This document shows positions 48,765-64,000 of a DNA stretch of 64,000 nucleotides, piece by piece. The stretch spans positions 22,416,248 through 22,480,247 of the forward strand of contig NC_134519.1 in the NCBI RefSeq assembly GCF_027942865.1, given 5' to 3'. Positions within the stretch are counted from its first letter, which is position 1, and each line of letters begins with the position of its first letter. Both the position numbers and the translations under genes were made by a program. The notes under the pieces were generated by a model. It did not search any database. It was not told the DNA's origin and saw only the letters and a program-made list of their open reading frames with translations. This DNA comes from Odontesthes bonariensis. Its lineage: Eukaryota > Chordata > Actinopteri > Atheriniformes > Atherinopsidae.

Positions 48765-51180
48765 TAAATACGGTTACACTAAAACACAGTATCTGTCCTG
48801 AAATGTGTTCACGGAGTTGTACTCAACTGTACAGGAAAAGATGGAGATTGTGGATGAAGAAGGAAAATAAGTGAGCCAGAGTAAGAAGTTCAGATCCTGT
48901 GCACTTATTCCCACAGCTGTCTGGATGCCGCATGAATGTTACTGTCTAATAGATTGTTTCTTTCTTTTTTTTTCTTCTTCCTTTAAACCAGCAATCAATT
49001 TTGTGCACATGAAAACTAAAATTATCCTGGATATTGTATTCTGAGCACTCCTTACTCGTGTGTGAGCACACCGCCATATTATCTGAGTGTTTGTAATGCT
49101 GTCTGGCAAGACTCTGTGTACTTCTGATCATAAGCTTGATTGCAAAGTTTATCAATAGGAAGACTGAGCCTCTTCTTTGAAAGGTATGTGCTCTCTTACA
49201 CATTAACGGGTCTTTTAACCATTGATATTGAAAGTGCATTAGAGACGAGCTGCGAATAATGCAATAGGTCATGGAGTATAAATGTGAATCTGTATCGAAT
49301 GATGTGGTTTAACGTCTCCCCGTGTCTCCTGTGGTTTCTGACATGACTGAGGGCTTCAGAGCAGCCAGTGTCGGGGCTAATGTGTGACACTGTGTGCCGT
49401 GTACTGGTGCAGCTCTCCAAGAGCACAAGTGCACACTGTAATGCTCTTCTGTCTGACGGAGCGGGCTGTTGCATGCCTTTGTCTCCGCTACAACTGCATT
49501 GACGTCTGGTGGGATTGGATCTGCGGCACAGTGGAGATCAGACAATCACGGATATGGCGCTCCTCAGTGCCTGACTCGGTGAAAGAAACCTTTTTGTAAG
49601 CCAAAGTCTTTGGAAACCAATAAATAACTGAAATAGGTGGGTCTGTGAGTTTGTTTGAGAAGAGTTCTTTCTAATTTGATCACGATGTTGTCATGTTAGT
49701 CAGGCTGTCTTTTAGTCGTTTGTCAATTTTGGGGGGAAAACCCTGTCGTCGCACTGAAATAATTCAGTTATTTTTTTTTGTTGGTTTTTACTTTTTTTTT
49801 TTTTTTTTTTTTTCGCTCTCTTATGAACATGAAGCACATGCTGAGTAGTTCCATATTTTTTTCAGTTTTCCCTTCTTTTGGTTTTTGGGTTAGACTGAAA
49901 TTTGGATAATTGGATGTTTTTGGAGTTCTACTGAAGTCAACATCTTGGTCACGTGACCATGATAATCCAACATGTTTTGTCTGTGGGGGCCATTTTAGTC
50001 GGGCTCTGTACCGTGCAGCTGATTCAAGGTCAGTTTTGTCTGCTGCCGTACTCGATGATAGCTGCACAATTACGACAGCACTTTGGGTGAAGAAGATAAC
50101 CGTCATTTGTTATAGGTTAATCCCTCAGAAACTAGTGCAGTGTTATTTATTTTGAATACACTTTCGGTGACATGTTGAAAGTGATCCTAATTGACTTCTT
50201 TAGCCCCTATTAGGCCTTGATGACCTTTATAGTAACGACTGACATTGATATGGCAACACATTCATTCTTGCGATTCACGTTTATACTTTTGAGCAGTTTC
50301 CCTACTTTTCGGACTTAAATTCAGTTCAGTTATACTGTAGTCATCCCCAAAGGGAAATTATGTCGCTGTAGTGTAAATTATTATTAAAGATATGCTATTG
50401 CTGCGGGTGCACAATAAAATAAAATGCTAACAAAAAGCAGCAGGCAAACCTTTAGAAAGTTGAGGTGTGGCAGAAAGAGGTGCGGTAGAAATCGTCCAAG
50501 ATGGCCATCATGAAGGGATTGGCGTGTCGTTTTTGTGGCTTGGCAACAACTTAGCTGATGAGTTGACGGGTAACACGGTGAAACTCTCTCAGTTGACAAC
50601 ATGGACAGAAACTCACAGCCAACAGTTTTAACACCTGGGCTCCTTTTCAGCGAGGGCTCCAGGATTTCACCAGCATTACGCAATCTCATCTATAAACTCA
50701 TGTCTAACCCTGTCGTGGTCGACATGAGTCAATCCTCATATTACATTGTCTGCATTTATTCAATGATGACACTTTATGAACTGCTTTTATTGCAACTGAC
50801 ACATCAACTCCTCTTAGGTGTGAAGTGATTAAACTGCAAACATTAGTTTACAAGCAAATGACTGCATTTTAAGACCGGGTCACACATGCCATTTTCCTCA
50901 TAAATGTATACATTTCAACTCTCTTTAAGAAATCAGCCCCATCTCATTCAGAAATGACTAACGAGTTCTACGAGCTGGTCCCACACAGACTTGTCTGTGT
51001 ATTTTTTGTTTGTGTGTGGTCACAAATTTCATCAGTTCCAGCTCAGTTTGGCTGCCTGACTGTTGGCATGACCGGACTTGCTATAGGAGAAGTCTTTGTG
51101 GGTCTTGTGGAGTTGTATCTGTAATTTTGATCTTGTTTGAACGTTCAGCAATTTGGATAATATACTTTCTGTATTTGCAG

Positions 51181-58848
<7,668 letters not shown>

Positions 58849-61080
58849 TTGAATAAACAATATACTGCTGTTCAGAATTAGTTTTTGTCCAAGTTCCTCA
58901 GCTCCAGTGATATGGCCCACAGCACCCCCGCAGGACTGTTTAGCAATTACAATCTCTCAAAAGTGAAGAAACGTTCCTGAATGACTTTTTTGTCGTTCCA
59001 AGTTCGCCGTTCTTTGATAATCATGCATAAACCATTTTGATATGAGTGGGGCAAAGGAAGAACAGTACTTGAAGGGCTCCCCCTGGGCTCTGTCTTGCAG
59101 ACTAAATACTTAAATGATGCGTGATGTCTGCTCTGAGCACCATGTGAAAAATTAGTACTCCGTTTTAGGCTTATTAGCCCTTTCTGCCATGATGTGGGTC
59201 CGATGGACCCAGTCTTTTAACACTTGAATGGTTTTAGTCATACGCAGGAGTAGCAAGAACACAACTATTTTAAGTGAAAACTAAATAACCAAGTTGTAAA
59301 ATTTTCATTTCATCACCTGTGTAGTTAAAGGTTTGAATTTATTTTTACAGTAAGTTATTTCTTTTTCTTTTCTTTCTTTCTTTTTCTTTTTTTTTTTGGA
59401 CTGATGTTTAAAATCGCTCAGTATATAACGTGGTTTCCACTGATGAAGAGTTTATTCTAGCTTTCTTTCTTTTCTTTTTTGTTTTCCTGTTTTAACAGCA
59501 TGTCTACCCTTTTACGCCTGTTTTGCACCTTAGCTGGTGTCATCGCTTAAGTCATCTGTAATTACCATCTGTAATTTGCTTATTTTATATTAATGTCAAC
59601 ATTGTAAGATTATTTTTGAGTGTCACTGAGAAATGCAAACTGAAGGAGCTGAATTTGTCACACTGGAGCTAGAGATATTGCCTCCAATATTTATCCATAA
59701 TCTATCATTCACGAGACGGGGGGGTGTAGGCGGCCCTGAGTCAGTTCTTAAAGGAAAACATCTCCCAGCTACCAAGACTCCAGATTACACAAGACCATCT
59801 TGAATCCCTCTGCTATGTTGCATAATTTCTCTGCTTTCCAGTAATCTTAATTGCATTTTTGAGAGTTATGTTAAAATTTATTTGGTTTACGTTTTCCTAG
59901 CTCCTAAAGAAATAATAAAAAAAAATTCAATTTTAAATGGCTGCTTTCGTTTTGGGATTTATTTACTTAGTTTTGTCTCTCACTCTAATGAGGAGTTGGA
60001 TCACATTGAGCTACAGCAGGCAGTAGCCATGGAATCGTTCCTTGATCATAATGACAGCGTTGGACCACCCTGTGATGTCTTCTGAAGCACCAAAGATTCT
60101 CCTTGCTCAGGACTCAGTCCGTGTGTGAAAATGATATCATGCTCCCTGAACCACTCTTTCTATATTTAAGCTAGATATATTCTGGAATTGTTATCCTAAA
60201 TTAAGACTGCCATCAGGGAAACAAAAAATAATATCTATTGATAGAAAAACTTGGTCACTTGGTAAATATTCAGGAAGTCAACTGACTCTTCTCTTTCTGA
60301 ACACACAATGTTGCTGAATCTAGACCTCACCAGCTGATTTATTTACATAAATCCAGGAAGTGACTTTGTTTTCCTGGATATTTTTATCCTGGACAAAAGC
60401 TCATATTTCAGGTTTGATGCGAAGACTTCCTCCTAAGACATCTGTTGTTGTATCAGTCTGCTGTTTCATCTTGTCACATTTAAAGAAGTCAGGCAATTTC
60501 AGACAACTTAACAAAATATTTTGTCTTTTAAAATCCAGTGGTCTCTTGAGTTTTTAAATCTATGATCTGAGAGAAAGAGGGATATTGTAAGTGAAATTCA
60601 AATCATGGTAAAGAATCGACAGAACAAATTGAATGTTTACGAAAATTAGTTTTGCTAAATTGATGATCAAGCGGGAGGTAAGTCAGGTGGAAGACAGTGA
60701 CATGTCATCTCATCAAGAAAGAATAGTTAGATTTGCCTCTAATCACTGCCAGAAAACAAATAACTTTCAAAGAGGTAGCCAAACTTTTATGTTCTGCTCA
60801 TTATTTTACAGCTCAGATACTGTAGCGAAGTACTCAAGAACTGCAAGTACTCGAAGGTGTCCATTTTACTGAATACATATAATACTGGTATATTTCAGAA
60901 AGAGGGAAACACTGCACTTTTACTTCTCTACGTCTATTTTAAAGACATAACATCTAATTACTTCGTATATACAGATTTTAATGGTTTTGTGTCCCTAATG
61001 CATGGATAAATACTTTCTCATCCGGACACGTGGGGGCAGCAGAGCCCCATGACAACCGTTTCTTTACAGAAGAAGAAGAA
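58849..61080 (+). other. gatad2a 3' UTR and gap to ndufa13
   Basis: AATAAA occurs 4 bp after the stop (58853-58858) and again near 59908-59918. The long AT-rich stretch up to about 59.9 kb is plausibly 3' UTR. No TSSK6 coding sequence, which lies in this interval in mammals, is visible on either strand. Confidence 0.45.
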
Positions 61081-61089
61081 TCGTCTGTG

Positions 61090-62370
<1,281 letters not shown>

Positions 62371-62374
62371 TTAA

Positions 62375-63287
62375 GCCTGGTTTATAGTCGGCAACGCAAG
62401 ACGCAACGCAAGCCCTTGCGCGGTTGCAAGCCCCCCCTTGCGTGCTTGCGTGTGTCACCTCAATTTTCGAAACTTCACGCAAGAGGCAAGCGCAAGCCAC
62501 TGGCTGTGGTCGAAACCGCCTACTACTTGATCGATCTGACAGTATGCAGAGCGTTTATACACAGTGCACTTCACTCCTGCCCGAGCCGAAATCAGCTGGC
62601 CTGAAAAGCTGATTTCCCTTAAGCTATAGGCTAAACTCTGTAAATATATAACTTTAGCAACATTTGAAACATTTTCAGGCGAGAAAGTAGTCGTTTAGAC
62701 CCCCAATGTGTTGAAAATCTGACAAAATACCGGCTATTTACGAGAAGAAGAAGAAGCATGAATCCAGTCGAAGAGATCTATGGAAGAGAGACTTGCCAAA
62801 GAGGTCCTGGCGGTGAATTTCCTTTCATCGTAATAGGCTTGTCATTGAAAAAACCCGCTACTCCACCTACTGTCCTGGCGGTGAATTGCCACGCAGCACA
62901 CGCAAGCGCCGGCAAAGCTAAATGAAGCATAAACGTCTCGAGCCATTAACACAAGCGCAAGGGCAGTTAAAAGAAGTATAACTCAGCCTTTATACTTCTT
63001 TTAACTGCCCTTGCGCTTTCTTCTTGCGCGTGTGTTAATGGCTCGAGACGTTTATGCTTATTTAGCTTTGCCGGCGCTTGCGTGTGCTGCTTGGCAATTC
63101 ACCGCCAGGACAGGAGGTGGTAGATAGTGGCTTGCGTCTTTTTTTTTTTTCTTCACGTTGCGTGAAGTTTAGAAAATTGAGGTGACACACAGAAGCACGC
63201 AAGGGGGGGGGGCTTGCAACCGCGCAAGGGCTTGCGTTTCTTCTTGCGTCTGGCTTTGCCTCTTGCGTTACCGACTATAAACCAGGC
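62375..63287. mobile_element. Inverted pair of TTAA-target MITEs forming a large palindrome
   Basis: Outer ends AAGCCTGGTTTATAGTCGG and its complement are bordered by TTAA (62371-62374, 63288-63291). The centre near 62993 is a second inverted junction, GAAGTATAACTCAGCC followed by TTTATACTTC, whose arms pair for over 60 bp (GCAAGGGCAGTTAAAAGAAG). The left arm is about 620 bp and the right about 295 bp, so this looks like two head-to-head copies of one family, the right one internally deleted. The arms are rich in TTGCG units. Confidence 0.75.
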
Positions 63288-63291
63288 TTAA

Positions 63292-63946
63292 AGGATAAGA
63301 CCGTTTTTTTGACATTGGGCCCTTGATTTCACATTATAACATGATGTTCTACTCACCCCTGCTTGTTGTTTGTCATTTGGAGCTGTTCCGAAGATATTCG
63401 CGAGGCGTCTGGCTGCTCTCTTGAGATATTCGGCCATGAAACGGTTTCCTATGGGCAAGCTCATACAGGCACAAACTATGCTGTTTATAATTTATTAATT
63501 ACTCTACACCAGCACTGATAACGTGGAGGTGCGTCGCTTACTTAAAAAAATCCGGGTTACTAATTTTGAATTTTAGCCGAATGAATAAATAGGCAGCAGG
63601 TCTGTGGGCTGCCTGTGGCAGTAGCACGACGATGACGTCAGTAACACCCACTTTACGACAAAAAAATCAAAATTACAATAACCCGGATTTTTTTAAGTAA
63701 GCGACGCACCTCCACGTTATCAGTTCTAGTGTAGAGTAATTAATAAATTATAAACAGCATAGTTTGTGCCTGTATGAGCTTGCCCATAGGAAACCGTTTC
63801 ATGGCCGAATATCTCAAGAGAGCAGCCAGACGCCTCGCGAATATCTTCGGAACAGCTCCAAATGACAAACAACAAGCAGGGGTGAGTAGAACATCATGCT
63901 ATAATGTGAAATCAAGGGCCCAATGTCAAAAAACCGGTCTTATCCT
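63292..63946. mobile_element. Foldback MITE with ~265-bp inverted arms at TTAA
   Basis: It starts AGGATAAGACCG and ends CGGTCTTATCCT, with TTAA on both sides (63288-63291, 63947-63950). The arms (63292-63555 and 63663-63946) are nearly exact complements around a ~105-bp loop, so a single strand would fold into a long hairpin. Non-coding. Confidence 0.85.
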
Positions 63947-63950
63947 TTAA

Positions 63951-64000
63951 GGCTGAGTTATACTTCTTTTAACTGCCCTTGCGCCTTGGGCTTGTGTTAA
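63951..64000 (+). mobile_element. Start of another copy of the 62375 MITE family (cut by the window end)
   Basis: GGCTGAGTTATACTTCTTTT then AACTGCCCTTGCGC repeats the inner end of the palindrome at about 62935-62990. The foldback element therefore landed at the TTAA between members of this family. Confidence 0.7.

Overview
The window is a piece of vertebrate nuclear chromosome, most likely from a ray-finned (teleost) fish. The evidence is intron-containing genes with GT-AG splice sites, vertebrate gene families in a conserved order, and abundant DNA transposons of the kinds that fill fish genomes (PIF/Harbinger, hAT, Tc1/mariner, TTAA-target MITEs). There are no bacterial operons, CRISPR arrays or rRNA genes, and I saw no tRNA.

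Layout. (1) 1.4-3.7 kb, minus strand: slc25a42, a mitochondrial coenzyme A/adenosine-phosphate carrier, six coding exons recognised; the short N-terminal exon was not found and a possible promoter lies near 8.7 kb. (2) 10.5-13.2 kb, minus strand: armc6, seven coding exons with a closed 468-codon frame. (3) 14.06-16.17 kb, plus strand: a decayed multi-exon relic of mau2 (cohesin-loader subunit), head-to-head with armc6, with frameshifts, a destroyed splice donor and a transposon in the middle. (4) 17.5-32 kb: a nested transposon stack. A Harbinger element was split by a 12-kb unit bounded by two same-orientation hAT copies; the outer ends of that unit share an 8-bp target duplication, so it looks like a composite hAT 'macrotransposon' carrying 8.7 kb of cargo. 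One of its hAT copies holds three further nested insertions. (5) 32-41 kb: intergenic DNA with LINE debris and microsatellites. (6) 41-59 kb, plus strand: gatad2a (p66-alpha, NuRD subunit), ten coding exons with a closed 756-codon frame, a ~9-kb first intron, a GATA-type zinc finger and an unusual run of ten histidines. (7) 61.1 kb, plus strand: exon 1 of ndufa13 (complex I subunit, GRIM-19), which runs off the window. (8) 62.4-64 kb, within ndufa13 intron 1: palindromic TTAA-flanked MITEs.

The gene set matches human 19p13.11 (ARMC6, SLC25A42, MAU2, GATAD2A, NDUFA13). The mau2 relic sits between armc6 and gatad2a, on the same strand as gatad2a, which is the ancestral neighbourhood. I infer that the gene died in place, plausibly after the teleost whole-genome duplication left a second copy elsewhere. 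The genes do not form one pathway: two serve mitochondria (slc25a42, ndufa13) and gatad2a acts in nuclear chromatin. All identifications rest on reading translated exons and recalled family features; no database search was run.
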